This document shows positions 7,142 through 15,605 of a DNA stretch of 22,818 nt, one piece after another. Within the stretch, counting starts at the first letter, position 1, and each line of letters starts with the position of its first letter. The DNA is from CAG-791 sp002449595 (GTDB lineage Bacteria > Bacillota > Clostridia > Lachnospirales > Lachnospiraceae). Position numbers and translations under genes: made by a program. The notes beneath the pieces are model-generated. The model had not been told where the DNA came from and ran no database searches. It saw only the letters and a program-made list of their open reading frames with translations. The stretch is from assembly GCA_946539855.1 (NCBI GenBank), contig CAMNHV010000028.1, positions 1 to 22,818 on the forward strand, read 5' to 3'.

Positions 7142-8482
7142 TCAGTCTGCCTCGACTCGGATCGTGATCTCGGACAGGCCAGCCTGGGCCTCGAGGTCTT
7201 CGCGGGTCAGAGTCACCTGTTCCATCTCGCCGGGAGTCAGGATCCGCTTCTTGATGGACTTCACAGGCACGCCGTCGTAGTCGACCACGATCTTCGCGCC
7301 GCGGAAGACGTCTCCGACGCGGAAGCGAACGACTTGCTTGTCCAGCATGTGGCCGGGGCGGATCGTCTGCGGAACAGTGTAGCGAACGCCATCCTTCGCG
7401 ATCATGCGGATCTCGCGCTCGCCTGCGCCAGAAGCACCATCAGCGCCCGCTGCACCCGCATCAGAAGCTCCACCAGCGCCCGCGGCGCCAGCATCTTTTT
7501 CCCTCACATACTCCGCCGCGCGCGCGCCGGCTGCCGCAGCTTCTTCCGAGACGTAGTCCACGAGGTCATGCACATGCAGCACGTTGCCGCAGGCGAAGAT
7601 GCCGGGGATGTTCGTCTCGAAGGACTCGTTGACGACAGGGCCGGACGTCACCGGCGAAAGGGCGACGCCGCTCATCTCGGAGAGCTCATTCTCCGGGATC
7701 AGTCCGCAGGACAGAAGCAGTGTGTCGCAGGTGTACGTCTCTTCTGTTCCGGGGATCGGCTTTCTGTCCGGGCCGACCTCGGCGATCACTACAGCTTCCA
7801 CCCGCTTCTTGCCGATGATGTCGACGACGGTGTGGCTGAGCTTCAGCGGAATGTCAAAGTCGTTCAGGCACTGGACGATATTTCTCTTCAGGCCGCCGGA
7901 ATACGGCATCAGTTCCGCGACTACCTTGACCTTCGCGCCTTCGAGCGTCATGCGGCGCGCCATGATCAGTCCGATGTCGCCGGAGCCGAGGATCACGACT
8001 TCGCGGCCGGGCATTCTGCCCTCCAGATTCACGAAGCGCTGCGCCGTGCCCGCAGTGTAGATGCCCGCCGGGCGGTATCCGGGGATGTTCAGCGCTCCTC
8101 TCGGCCTCTCGCGGCAGCCCATCGCGAGGATGACTGCCTCCGCGCTGATCTGCAGGATGCCGTCAGCGCGGTTCATCGCGGTGACGATCTTGTCCCCGTC
8201 CGCCTGCGGCGTGATATCAAGGACCATCGTTCCAAGAAGATACGGGATCTCCAGTTCTTTCACCTGCTGGATGAACCGGGCCGCGTACTCCGGGCCGGTC
8301 AGTTCTTCCTTGAAGGTGTGAAGGCCGAACCCGTTGTGGATGCACTGGTTCAGGATCCCGCCCAGGGACTCCGCGCGCTCGAGGATCAAAATATCTTTCT
8401 CCCCGCTCTTATATGCGCTCACCGCAGCTGACAGACCAGCGGGCCCGCCGCCCACAATCAAGATCTTTACTTTCTTTTCCAT
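7142..8482 (-). CDS. FAD/NAD-dependent oxidoreductase (pyridine nucleotide-disulfide type) of the glycerol block
   Basis: A 446-residue flavoprotein. GGGPAG at 11-16 is the FAD-binding Rossmann motif, GSGDIG at 166-171 the NAD(P)-binding one, and FACGNVLHVHDLVD (about 310-323) the second FAD contact. MGCRERPRG (121-129) is typical of the group that pairs with GlpA-like dehydrogenases and DUF1667 proteins in clostridia. It probably passes electrons from glycerol-3-phosphate oxidation to NAD or another carrier; this is inferred from neighbours. A Gly/Ala/Asp linker of two 11-residue repeats (about 329-351) separates the flavin domains from the C-terminal domain. I chose MEKKVK at 8482, preceded by GCGAGG 11 nt upstream, because the 32 codons further upstream look non-coding and cross a hairpin. 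Confidence 0.88.
   Translation of the reverse strand: MEKKVKILIVGGGPAGLSAAVSAYKSGEKDILILERAESLGGILNQCIHNGFGLHTFKEELTGPEYAARFIQQVKELEIPYLLGTMVLDITPQADGDKIVTAMNRADGILQISAEAVILAMGCRERPRGALNIPGYRPAGIYTAGTAQRFVNLEGRMPGREVVILGSGDIGLIMARRMTLEGAKVKVVAELMPYSGGLKRNIVQCLNDFDIPLKLSHTVVDIIGKKRVEAVVIAEVGPDRKPIPGTEETYTCDTLLLSCGLIPENELSEMSGVALSPVTSGPVVNESFETNIPGIFACGNVLHVHDLVDYVSEEAAAAGARAAEYVREKDAGAAGAGGASDAGAAGADGASGAGEREIRMIAKDGVRYTVPQTIRPGHMLDKQVVRFRVGDVFRGAKIVVDYDGVPVKSIKKRILTPGEMEQVTLTREDLEAQAGLSEITIRVEAD
7430..7495 (-). repeat. Two 33-bp tandem repeats coding for a Gly/Ala linker
   Basis: Units 7430-7462 and 7463-7495 match at most positions and encode DAGAAGAGGAS and DAGAAGADGAS. They sit in frame between the flavin domains and the C-terminal domain of the oxidoreductase. 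A multiple of three keeps the frame, so repeat number could change without destroying the protein. Confidence 0.75.
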
Positions 8483-8502
8483 CTTATTTATTTCCTCGCT
8501 GA

Positions 8503-8529
8503 GGCAAAAGCCGTGGATGCGGTTTTGCC
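8503..8529 (-). other. Hairpin just upstream of the FAD oxidoreductase ribosome binding site
   Basis: GGCAAAA...TTTTGCC form a 7-bp stem that continues with CCG/CGG across one bulged base. The GCGAGG ribosome binding site lies a few bases downstream, so the structure could tune translation or protect the mRNA after processing. A weaker hairpin (CGGTGC/GCACCG, about 8541-8557) lies before it. Neither has a T-run on the minus strand, so they are not terminators. Confidence 0.4.
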
Positions 8530-8616
8530 GAGTGCGGCGCCCGGTGCATTCCGCACCGTATGTGCGGATTGAAGACACTGCTTCGACCGGACTTTCATTC
8601 CATTACACTTCCTGTG

Positions 8617-8709
8617 TCACTTCGTCTTACCGCAAAGGATCTCGTACCTTCGCCGTCCTTTATCACTTCGTCTTCCCGCAGAGGATCTCCCCGCCTTCGC
8701 CGTCCTTCG
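8617..8709 (-). repeat. Tandem duplication of the 3' end of the GlpA-like gene, one copy decayed
   Basis: The last 47 bases of the GlpA-like gene, including its stop codon (8663-8709), recur directly downstream at 8617-8662. About 39-40 of 46 aligned bases agree. The outer copy lacks one base, so it can no longer encode the DGEGGEILCGKTK end in frame. It is a non-coding relic within the 180-bp spacer. Confidence 0.75.
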
Positions 8710-10105
8710 TCACCTGCTGGAGATCGATGCCGAGCTCGTCCGCGAGGATCTCCGCCTGCTTCGGCAGGCAGAATCCCGCCTGGCAGCGGCCCATGCCCGC
8801 GCGCACGCGGCGCTTGATCCCGTCGAGCGTCCTCGCGCCAAGAGGGCGTGTGATCGCGTCGCGGATCTCGCCTTCCGTGATCATCTCGCAGCGGCAGATC
8901 ACGTTCGCGTAGGAAGGATCCTGTTCGATGAGACGCTGTTTTTCCTCCGGCGTGGCGTCCGCCATGCGCGGCGTGCCGTGCCTGACCGGGTCAAAAGCTT
9001 CATTCGCGCTGAGATCCAGGTATTCCGCGATCTGTTCCGCGAGATACTTCCCGATCGCCGGCGAGGATACAAGTCCGGGGGACTCAATGCCGGCCGCGTC
9101 GAAGAAGCCCGGCGCGTCGTCCGGCTGTCCCAGCACGAAATCGCCGCCGTCCTCATGGGCGCGGAGTCCGCAGAAGGAGGTGATCACCTGCCGTGTGGGG
9201 ATATTCTTCACGGAGAGGCCCGCTGTCTTCACTACGGAATCCAGCCCCTCTGCCGTCGTCTCAACATTTTCCTTGTCGTCGATGTCGACGGAACTCGGTC
9301 CAATCATGAGGTTTCCGTGGCAGGTCGGCGTGACGAGGATACCCTTGCCCATCGCCGTCGGGCACTGGAAGATGGTCGCATTCACGAAGCCCTTCGTCTT
9401 GCGGTCCATCAGCAGGTACTCGCCCTTGCGAGGGGTGATGTGAAGCTTCTTCTCACTCACCATGTTGTGGAAGGTGTCGGAGTAGACGCCCGCCGCGTTG
9501 ACGACCGCCTTCGCCTCATAGACGCCGCGGTCTGTCGTGACACGGTAGTAAGTGCCTTGATCCGGGGAAGAAACCTTTTCCACCTGCCGGACGCTCTCGT
9601 TAAACTGGAAGCCGACGCCGTTGGTAAAAGCATTTTCCGCAAACGCGACAGTCAGCAGGAACGGGTCAACGATGCCGCCCGTCGGGGCGTACAGCGCGCA
9701 GGTCACGTCCGGGCTCACGTTCGGTTCCATCTCGTGCAGCTCGTCCGACTCGATGATCCGGAGCCCTTCCACGCCGTTCGCGATGCCCTGGTCCAGAAGC
9801 GCCTGCAGCGTCGCGCGGTCCTCCTCCTTAAGCGCGAGGACGAGCGAAGTATTTCTCACAAACGGGAAATCCAGTTCCTTCGAGAGCGCTTCCATCATGC
9901 GGTTGCCCTCGACGTTCAGCTTCGCTTTCAGCGTTCCGGGTTTTGCGTCGTATCCGGCGTGCACGATGCCACTGTTCGCTTTGGAAGTGCCCTCGCACAC
10001 GTCCGGCCCGCGCTCGATCACGAGCACGTCCGCCGCGTACCGGGAGACCTCCCGTGCAATGGCGCTGCCCACGACGCCCGCGCCGATAATGATCACATCT
10101 TTCAT
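8663..10105 (-). CDS. GlpA-like FAD-dependent glycerol-3-phosphate dehydrogenase with BFD [2Fe-2S] domain
   Basis: A 480-residue DAO-type flavoprotein with a C-terminal BFD-like [2Fe-2S] domain, the layout of the large subunit of anaerobic glycerol-3-phosphate dehydrogenase. The FAD motif IIIGAGVVGSAIAREV is at the N-terminus. The cluster ligands are probably C404, C406, C441 and C446 (CRCE, then GRCQAGFC). It likely oxidises glycerol-3-phosphate to dihydroxyacetone phosphate, passing electrons through the Fe-S centre to the neighbouring FAD oxidoreductase and DUF1667 protein. That substrate rests on glycerol kinase lying 4 nt upstream; related enzymes oxidise other hydroxy acids. I chose MKDVII at 10105, with GAGGAG upstream inside the end of glpK, rather than the ATG 11 codons earlier. 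The 3' end is duplicated downstream. Confidence 0.88.
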   Translation of the reverse strand: MKDVIIIGAGVVGSAIAREVSRYAADVLVIERGPDVCEGTSKANSGIVHAGYDAKPGTLKAKLNVEGNRMMEALSKELDFPFVRNTSLVLALKEEDRATLQALLDQGIANGVEGLRIIESDELHEMEPNVSPDVTCALYAPTGGIVDPFLLTVAFAENAFTNGVGFQFNESVRQVEKVSSPDQGTYYRVTTDRGVYEAKAVVNAAGVYSDTFHNMVSEKKLHITPRKGEYLLMDRKTKGFVNATIFQCPTAMGKGILVTPTCHGNLMIGPSSVDIDDKENVETTAEGLDSVVKTAGLSVKNIPTRQVITSFCGLRAHEDGGDFVLGQPDDAPGFFDAAGIESPGLVSSPAIGKYLAEQIAEYLDLSANEAFDPVRHGTPRMADATPEEKQRLIEQDPSYANVICRCEMITEGEIRDAITRPLGARTLDGIKRRVRAGMGRCQAGFCLPKQAEILADELGIDLQQVTKDGEGGEILCGKTK

Positions 10106-10109
10106 AAAA

Positions 10110-11612
10110 TCAGTTCTCCTCGCCTTTTGCCCAGTCAAACGAATACTTCACGGCCTTGCGCCAGCCGCGGATCTTCTTTTCGCGTACTTCCTCGCTGATC
10201 TGCGAAGTAAACGTCCTGTCAGGCACAAAATTCTTCTTCAGTTCTTCCTGGTCCGCCCAGTAGCCCACGGCGAGCCCCGCGAGGTACGCCGCGCCCATCG
10301 CCGTCGTCTCAACGCACTGCGGACGCTGCACGGGGACGTTCATGAGGTCCGCCTGCATCTGCATGAGCAGGTTGTTGACGCTCGCGCCGCCGTCCACTTT
10401 CACCACCGGGATCTCCTCTCCGGCCTCTTCCCGCATGACTTCCAGGATGTCGTTCGTCAGGTACGCGATCGATTCGAGCGTCGCCCGGATGATGTGGTAC
10501 TTGTTGACGCCTCTCGTGATGCCGACGATCGTGCCGCGGGCGTACTGATCCCAGTAAGGGGCACCCAGTCCCGTGAAGGCCGGGATCACGTAGCAGTCAT
10601 TAGTGTCCTTCACTTTGTTCGCCATGTACTCGGAGTCCGCCGCGGAGTCGATCAGACGCATCTCGTCGCGCAGCCACTGGATCGCCGCGCCGGCGACGAA
10701 TGTCGAGCCTTCCAGGGCGTAAGTGATCTTTCCATTGATGCCCCAGGCGATCGTCGTCACGAGGCCGTTCTTGGAGAACACCGGCTCCTCGCCCGTGTTC
10801 ATCAGCATGAAGCCGCCGGTCCCGTAGGTGTTCTTCGCCTCACCCTTGTCGAAGCAGAGCTGGCCGAACAGCGCGCACTGCTGGTCGCCGGCCGCGCCGC
10901 CGATCGGGATCTCGTGCCCGAACAGCGTCGGATCCGTGAGTCCGAAGATCGTGCTGGAGTCCTTCACTTCCGGCAGCATGCAGGCGGGGATGTCCAGCTC
11001 CTTCAGGATCTCCTCGTCCCACTTCAGCTCCGTGATGTTGAACATCATCGTGCGGGACGCGTTGGTGTAGTCCGTGACGTGCACCTTGCCCTGCGTCAGT
11101 TTCCAGATGAGCCAGGTCTCGACGGTGCCGAACAGGAGCTCACCGCGCTCCGCCCGCTCCCGCGCGCCCTCCACGTTTTCCAGGATCCAGCGGACCTTGG
11201 TCGCGGAGAAATAGGCGTCGATGACGAGGCCGGTCTTCGCCCGGAAGACTTCCGTCAGGCCTTTGTCCTTCAGCTCGTCGCAATACTCCGACGTTCTGCG
11301 GCACTGCCACACGATCGCGTTGTAGACCGGTTCCCCCGTCTCCTTGTCCCAGACGATCGCGGTCTCGCGCTGGTTCGTGATGCCGATCGCGGCGATCTGC
11401 TCCGCCGTCACGCCGACCTTGTACATCGCTTCCACAGCCACCGCGAGGATCGTGGACCAGATCTCCTTCGCGTCCTCTTCCACCCAGCCCGGGTGCGGGT
11501 AATACTGCGGAAACTCGCGCTGCGCCATGCTGATGATGGCGCCCTTCTCATCAAAGAGAATGCAGCGGTTGCTGGTCGTGCCCGCGTCCAGGGCCATAAT
11601 ATACTTGCTCAT
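10110..11612 (-). CDS. glpK: Glycerol kinase
   Basis: A 500-residue FGGY kinase of the usual GlpK length that makes sn-glycerol-3-phosphate from glycerol and ATP in the cytoplasm. Visible family motifs are ALDAGTTSNRCILFD at the N-terminus, TNQRETAIVWD (glycerol-binding Arg-Glu), GDQQCALFGQ, TYGTGGFMLMNTG and a GxPYWDQYARGTIVGITRG signature. The usual Cys in the GTGCF-type motif is Gly here. The His that the PTS protein HPr phosphorylates in many Gram-positive GlpKs (a YHFYG-like site) appears as Thr in PTLFGHEIPI, so that control is probably absent. I chose ATG at 11612 with GGGGGTGG in front rather than a TTG five codons upstream. It follows the beta-galactosidase by 43 nt and precedes the GlpA-like gene by 4 nt. 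Confidence 0.97.
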   Translation of the reverse strand: MSKYIMALDAGTTSNRCILFDEKGAIISMAQREFPQYYPHPGWVEEDAKEIWSTILAVAVEAMYKVGVTAEQIAAIGITNQRETAIVWDKETGEPVYNAIVWQCRRTSEYCDELKDKGLTEVFRAKTGLVIDAYFSATKVRWILENVEGARERAERGELLFGTVETWLIWKLTQGKVHVTDYTNASRTMMFNITELKWDEEILKELDIPACMLPEVKDSSTIFGLTDPTLFGHEIPIGGAAGDQQCALFGQLCFDKGEAKNTYGTGGFMLMNTGEEPVFSKNGLVTTIAWGINGKITYALEGSTFVAGAAIQWLRDEMRLIDSAADSEYMANKVKDTNDCYVIPAFTGLGAPYWDQYARGTIVGITRGVNKYHIIRATLESIAYLTNDILEVMREEAGEEIPVVKVDGGASVNNLLMQMQADLMNVPVQRPQCVETTAMGAAYLAGLAVGYWADQEELKKNFVPDRTFTSQISEEVREKKIRGWRKAVKYSFDWAKGEEN

Positions 11613-11655
11613 CAGATCCACCCCCAATTTACGTTTTCATTCCGGCTCACATCTC

Positions 11656-13272
11656 TCAACCGGTAATCACGTGCACCAGCCCGACGTCCGAGTGCGTCCA
11701 CACGCCGTAGTCCGACTCATCCCCGCAGCGCATCCGCTTCGCGTGAAAAACGCCATCCCTGTCCATCTCGCCTTCTTCCAGCGTGATGTACCTGAGATTT
11801 CGCGTATTCAGCGCCGGATCCGCGATCTGTGCCGCCGTCATCGTGCCGATATCGCCCTTCTTTGTCAGTATAACAGAAAAGCCCTCGCCAGTAATGTAGA
11901 ACTCCCCGCCGCCGAGGTAGAAGATCAGGCCCTTGGCGCGCACTTTGTACGTCTCCGGATCCCTGTGGAAATAGTCGAGATTGTCCACACCGATCGGCCG
12001 GAATCCGCCGCCGGGCGCAAAATAGTTGATATAGCCGATGTAGTCGCCGAAATCGATGAAGCCGAAGCTCGAACCCTCGAACTGGCTGACCGCGTACACC
12101 TTGATGGAGTCATTGCTCTCCTGCTGCTCGAGCAGCGGCGCCGCCGCCTTGTAGATCTTCACTGCGCGTGCGTACTCCTTCGCCCTGTCCTTCAGCGTGC
12201 CGTCCTCTTCGACATAGGATTCGATGCCGAACACGTGGATGCCGCACAGATCCCTGTCCGTGATCTCCTTGTTGACGTTCAGGGCATTCATGAGCGAAGC
12301 CGCCGACTCCGGAATATAGAACGGATTGTCCTCCCGCGCGTAAGCCTTGCTGATCTCGCGGTACGAATCCGCATCCTGGATGTAGATGTCCGGCGCGATC
12401 GCGTCGATATGCGGCGTGTTGTACTTCCAGAGATCGATCATTCTGCTCGTCGCCCCGCCGGACGGGAAATCGACGCCCGCGACGCGGTTCTGCATCTCGC
12501 CGAGCCAGACGTTGATGTACATCGGAATGTCATAGATCTCCTTGCCTGCGGCCGCGATCGTGTCGATATATTTGGAGATGTAATAGGCCGAGAAGATCTC
12601 CGCGCTCTCAAGCCCGCCGAAAAGCTCTTTCCACGAGCCAACCATCTTCGCGCCATTAGCTTCCCAGATCTTCCGGATCGGGCAGTCCGGTGCGCCCGCG
12701 AGGAACTCCACGCAGTCCGCCGGGACCTGCGCCTCAAATTTATCCATCGCCGCCGCGGAGTAGTCCATGGGACTGCCGAGCTGTCCCGGCTCATTCTCCA
12801 CCTGCACGCCGATCACAGTCTCGTCCGTGTTTCCTTTCTTCAGGTACTGCATGAGCTCGCTGAACGCGCGGAGATCGGCTTTTCTCGTCTCCTCACAGAT
12901 TGGTGAAAGAATACCCGTCGGGACGCCGCTTGCGTCGAACACGCGGGTAAAGCGTTCCTCCTGGAGCTTGACCCATGCGGGCACATAGTGGGACGTGCCG
13001 TTCTTCCAGGTCCCGAACCACAGGATCACCGCATGCAGGCCGCGGCTGCGCGCACCGTTCACGATGCGGTCCACCGCCGCAAAATCGAATTTTCCCTCTT
13101 CCGGCTCCAGCTGATACCAGCACACCGGCGCGGCGATCGTGTTGAATCCCATCGCTTCCGCCGCGATCCAGCTTCTCTCCATCATCTCGTCCGAGTGGGT
13201 GCTGGAATTGTGCGTCTGTCCGCCGATCGTAAAGAACGGCTTGCCACCGACGTGAAACAGATGTTTTCTCAT
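11656..13272 (-). CDS. GH35-type beta-galactosidase (DUF5597 family)
   Basis: A 538-residue cytoplasmic glycoside hydrolase with no signal peptide. It begins with a family-typical GGKPFFTIGGQTHNSS strand and has a (beta/alpha)8 barrel in the first two thirds. The likely acid/base is E161 in VQVENEPG and the nucleophile E322 in FYIPESA, as in clan GH-A enzymes. The rest (FGFIDFGDYIGY, FYLGGGEFYITGEGF) matches the C-terminal DUF5597 region. Members are annotated as beta-galactosidases; the exact aglycone is unknown. AAGGAGG 7 nt before the ATG is a strong start signal. It sits 27 nt after the response regulator and 43 nt before glycerol kinase, which suggests that its product feeds glycerol metabolism. 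No secretion signal means the substrate must be imported, plausibly by the ABC genes upstream. Confidence 0.88.
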   Translation of the reverse strand: MRKHLFHVGGKPFFTIGGQTHNSSTHSDEMMERSWIAAEAMGFNTIAAPVCWYQLEPEEGKFDFAAVDRIVNGARSRGLHAVILWFGTWKNGTSHYVPAWVKLQEERFTRVFDASGVPTGILSPICEETRKADLRAFSELMQYLKKGNTDETVIGVQVENEPGQLGSPMDYSAAAMDKFEAQVPADCVEFLAGAPDCPIRKIWEANGAKMVGSWKELFGGLESAEIFSAYYISKYIDTIAAAGKEIYDIPMYINVWLGEMQNRVAGVDFPSGGATSRMIDLWKYNTPHIDAIAPDIYIQDADSYREISKAYAREDNPFYIPESAASLMNALNVNKEITDRDLCGIHVFGIESYVEEDGTLKDRAKEYARAVKIYKAAAPLLEQQESNDSIKVYAVSQFEGSSFGFIDFGDYIGYINYFAPGGGFRPIGVDNLDYFHRDPETYKVRAKGLIFYLGGGEFYITGEGFSVILTKKGDIGTMTAAQIADPALNTRNLRYITLEEGEMDRDGVFHAKRMRCGDESDYGVWTHSDVGLVHVITG

Positions 13273-13299
13273 GTTGTCCTCCTTAGGTTCGGTTGTTGT

Positions 13300-14052
13300 T
13301 TACAGTCCCATCCTCTTCCGGAACTCATTGCTGTAAGAGCGGCTGACCGGGATCTCCTCGGCCGCGCCGTCCATCCGAATACTCATTGTCGAATTGACCA
13401 TCGTACTGACGGCCTTGATGTGCTGCGGATTTATAAGAAAAGCTCTATGGCACCGGAACCACCCGTTTTCCGACAGCAGGGCTTCCCAGTCGCCAAGCGA
13501 GTGCCGGAGCAGGTACCTTCCGTCCTTCGTGTACAGTGCGATCTCCCTGCCCTCGACCGTGATATAACAGCCGTCCTTCCAGTCGATCCTGTGATACTGA
13601 TTGTCGCGGAACGCGTTGAACCATCTGCTGTCGCCGCCTTCCTCCCCGCGCACGGCCGCGGCGCGCCGCTTCCTCTCCTCGGAGAGCACGCGCTCCAGCT
13701 TGTCCATCGTGCGCTGCATCCGCTTCACGGTGATCGGCTTTAAAATATAGTCAATGATGTTGCTCTCCATGGCGTCCATGACGTACTCCTCGTACGCCGT
13801 CAGGAAGATGATCCGGATCGACGGATTGACCCGGAAGATCTCGCGGGAGAGCTCGATGCCGCTCAGCTCCGGCATATTGATGTCCATGACAGCGACGTCC
13901 GCGTTCTCCCACCGGGAGACGTCGCGGAGCACCTGCCTGGAATCCGTGTTCTCATAGATGATCTCGACCTGCGGAAAATTCCGCATCAGGTATTTCAGAT
14001 TCTCGAGGACGAGCGGTTCGTCATCCACGAGCATGGCTCTCACTGTCTGCAT
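13300..14052 (-). CDS. LytTR-family response regulator
   Basis: A 250-residue regulator of LytR/AgrA type. The receiver domain (1 to about 120) has the acidic pocket D10/D11, phospho-acceptor D57 (VMDINMPELSG), T85 and K105 (LKP). The LytTR DNA-binding domain (about 150-250) shows YITVEGREIALYTKDGRYLLRHSL, FRCHRAFLINPQHIKAV and a terminal SRSYSNEFRKRM. It lies 4 nt after the histidine kinase gene, with which it surely pairs. LytTR regulators bind pairs of short direct repeats spaced by about two helical turns, and such repeats with 21-bp period lie in front of the ABC genes (18989-19042), so it probably activates this locus. Confidence 0.93.
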   Translation of the reverse strand: MQTVRAMLVDDEPLVLENLKYLMRNFPQVEIIYENTDSRQVLRDVSRWENADVAVMDINMPELSGIELSREIFRVNPSIRIIFLTAYEEYVMDAMESNIIDYILKPITVKRMQRTMDKLERVLSEERKRRAAAVRGEEGGDSRWFNAFRDNQYHRIDWKDGCYITVEGREIALYTKDGRYLLRHSLGDWEALLSENGWFRCHRAFLINPQHIKAVSTMVNSTMSIRMDGAAEEIPVSRSYSNEFRKRMGL

Positions 14053-14056
14053 TGCA

Positions 14057-15544
14057 TCACTCTCTCACCGGCACCCGGAACGACACCGTCGTGCCCTTAT
14101 CCGGCGTGCTGGCGATCTTCATAGTCTCATTGTAGTAAAGAAGCAGCCGCCTTCTCACATTGTAGATCCCGATCGAACTGTTTTTCGCCGCGTCCGCGTC
14201 GTCCGTATCCGACTCGATCTGCGTGAGGCGCTCCGCCGTCATGCCGCGCCCGTCGTCCTCCACCTGGCAGTAGAGGAAGCCGCCGCGCTCCTGCACGCTC
14301 ACGCGGATCGTCATCAGCTCTCCTGTCTTTCTGCCGTGCTGCGCGCTGTTCTCGACGATCGGCTCGATGAGGAGCGGCAGGATCCGGCTGTTCTCCCCGC
14401 TCTCGTTCACGAGCTCATACTCGATGAGGCCGGGGAAGCGCATCTGCTCGATCGAAAGAAACGCCTCGATGAGGTCCATCTCCTCATAGACCGGGACCGT
14501 ATTCTGCAGCTCTCTCTTATAGAGGCGCCCCCGCAGGTACTCCGAGAAGTTGCTCAGCATCTCGTACGCCTTCTCCGGTTCCTTGATGCACAGCGGCAGG
14601 ATCGAGGAGAGGGTGTTGAAGATAAAGTGCGGGTTGATCTGGGACTGCAGGAAGTTCAGCCTCGTCTGCAGCACCTCCCGCGCGGAGCGCTGCACCAGCA
14701 TGAACGTGGCAGCGCGCCGAAGGCCCGCTCTCCTCCAGTACATGAGGAAGCAGGCGAGAAAGAACGCGCCGATGCAGGCTGCCCCCAGCGTCGGATAAAT
14801 CTTAAGATAGGTGTTGTACCATCTGCTCAGCGGCCGGAATTTGCATCTCGATATGAAAAGCACTGCCGCCGCCCCTCCTGCACTGGTCAGCAGGAAGATA
14901 AGTGTCGTGATCCGGCTTCTTCCGGTTCCCGCCCAGTCCGTCAGTTTCGCGTTTCTAAACGTATCGACAAGCATCCATGCGGAGATCACAGCCGCATAGA
15001 GCGCGAGCGCGAGCAGGACCAGCCTTCCCTGGTACGGAAGCTGCACGAGGTCCGCCGCCACAAAGATCCCTGCCATCACGAGGTTCAGCTTCCGAATGAT
15101 CCCTGCCTGCGTCTCCGACATCAGAACGTTCGCGGAGAGGGACAGGATGGCGAGAAGGCAGGCGACGTGCCCGACGTCTCCGATCCAGGACCAGAGATAG
15201 CGCCGCACGTGCGACACGGGCAGCATCGAGATCACATTGTAGTCCCAGACGGATATGACGATCGCGGAAAAGGCGGCCGCGATCCTGGCCAGGCGGAAGA
15301 AACCGGGGAACTCCCCTGTCATGACTCCGATCAGAATCCCCGCGACGCCGATGACGTACAGGATGATGGCCAGCGTCAGGCGCCGGATGATCTTGTTGTA
15401 CAGTCCGCCCGCGCGAAGCAGGCTCGTGCGGATGTACAGCGACTCGAACAGGAAGTCCGTCTCTTCCCGCACAATAAAGATGATCGCGGCGAACGCGCCC
15501 GCGAAGACCAGTATTGTCAGGATGTAGTGCAGCGCTTTTTTCAT
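14057..15544 (-). CDS. Multi-pass sensor histidine kinase (LytS/YesM type)
   Basis: A 495-residue membrane kinase. About the first 280 residues hold seven to nine hydrophobic segments and only short loops, and no large extracellular Cache-type domain. The His_kinase domain (PF06580) has LNFLQSQINPHFIFNTL with phospho-acceptor H306. The ATPase domain has an N-box near N399 (IEPIVENSAQHG), a G1 box at D430-D431 (EDDGRGM) and GIYNVRRRL as G2. It is the partner of the LytTR regulator 4 nt downstream. An in-frame TGA shortly upstream makes the ATG at 15544 the only reasonable start, but the ribosome binding site is poor and a strong hairpin ends 20 nt upstream, so its translation may be kept low. 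The signal is unknown; sugar operons more often use kinases with an extracellular sensor. Confidence 0.93.
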   Translation of the reverse strand: MKKALHYILTILVFAGAFAAIIFIVREETDFLFESLYIRTSLLRAGGLYNKIIRRLTLAIILYVIGVAGILIGVMTGEFPGFFRLARIAAAFSAIVISVWDYNVISMLPVSHVRRYLWSWIGDVGHVACLLAILSLSANVLMSETQAGIIRKLNLVMAGIFVAADLVQLPYQGRLVLLALALYAAVISAWMLVDTFRNAKLTDWAGTGRSRITTLIFLLTSAGGAAAVLFISRCKFRPLSRWYNTYLKIYPTLGAACIGAFFLACFLMYWRRAGLRRAATFMLVQRSAREVLQTRLNFLQSQINPHFIFNTLSSILPLCIKEPEKAYEMLSNFSEYLRGRLYKRELQNTVPVYEEMDLIEAFLSIEQMRFPGLIEYELVNESGENSRILPLLIEPIVENSAQHGRKTGELMTIRVSVQERGGFLYCQVEDDGRGMTAERLTQIESDTDDADAAKNSSIGIYNVRRRLLLYYNETMKIASTPDKGTTVSFRVPVRE

Positions 15545-15564
15545 GCAGTCCGGTTTTAGGAATC

Positions 15565-15596
15565 AGGGCCGGTGCATACTGTGACGCACCGGCCCT
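15565..15596 (-). other. Strong intercistronic hairpin between the binding-protein and kinase genes
   Basis: AGGGCCGGTGC and GCACCGGCCCT form a perfect 11-bp stem around a 10-nt loop, ending 20 nt before the kinase start. On the minus strand no T-run follows, so it should not terminate the operon. On the plus strand CTTTTCT follows, which would suit a terminator of antisense transcription. The likeliest role is protection of the 3' end of the upstream binding-protein mRNA. Confidence 0.6.
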
Positions 15597-15605
15597 CTTT
15601 TCTCC

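Noticed and set aside
9621..11666. Long plus-strand open frames opposite glpK and neighbours (up to 681 codons)
   Set aside because: These are antisense shadows of GC-rich genes with Arg/His/Asp-rich products and no family resemblance.
15565..15596. Hairpin after the binding-protein gene as the operon terminator
   Set aside because: No T-run follows on the coding strand, so the kinase genes are probably read through from upstream; a T-rich stretch occurs only on the plus strand.
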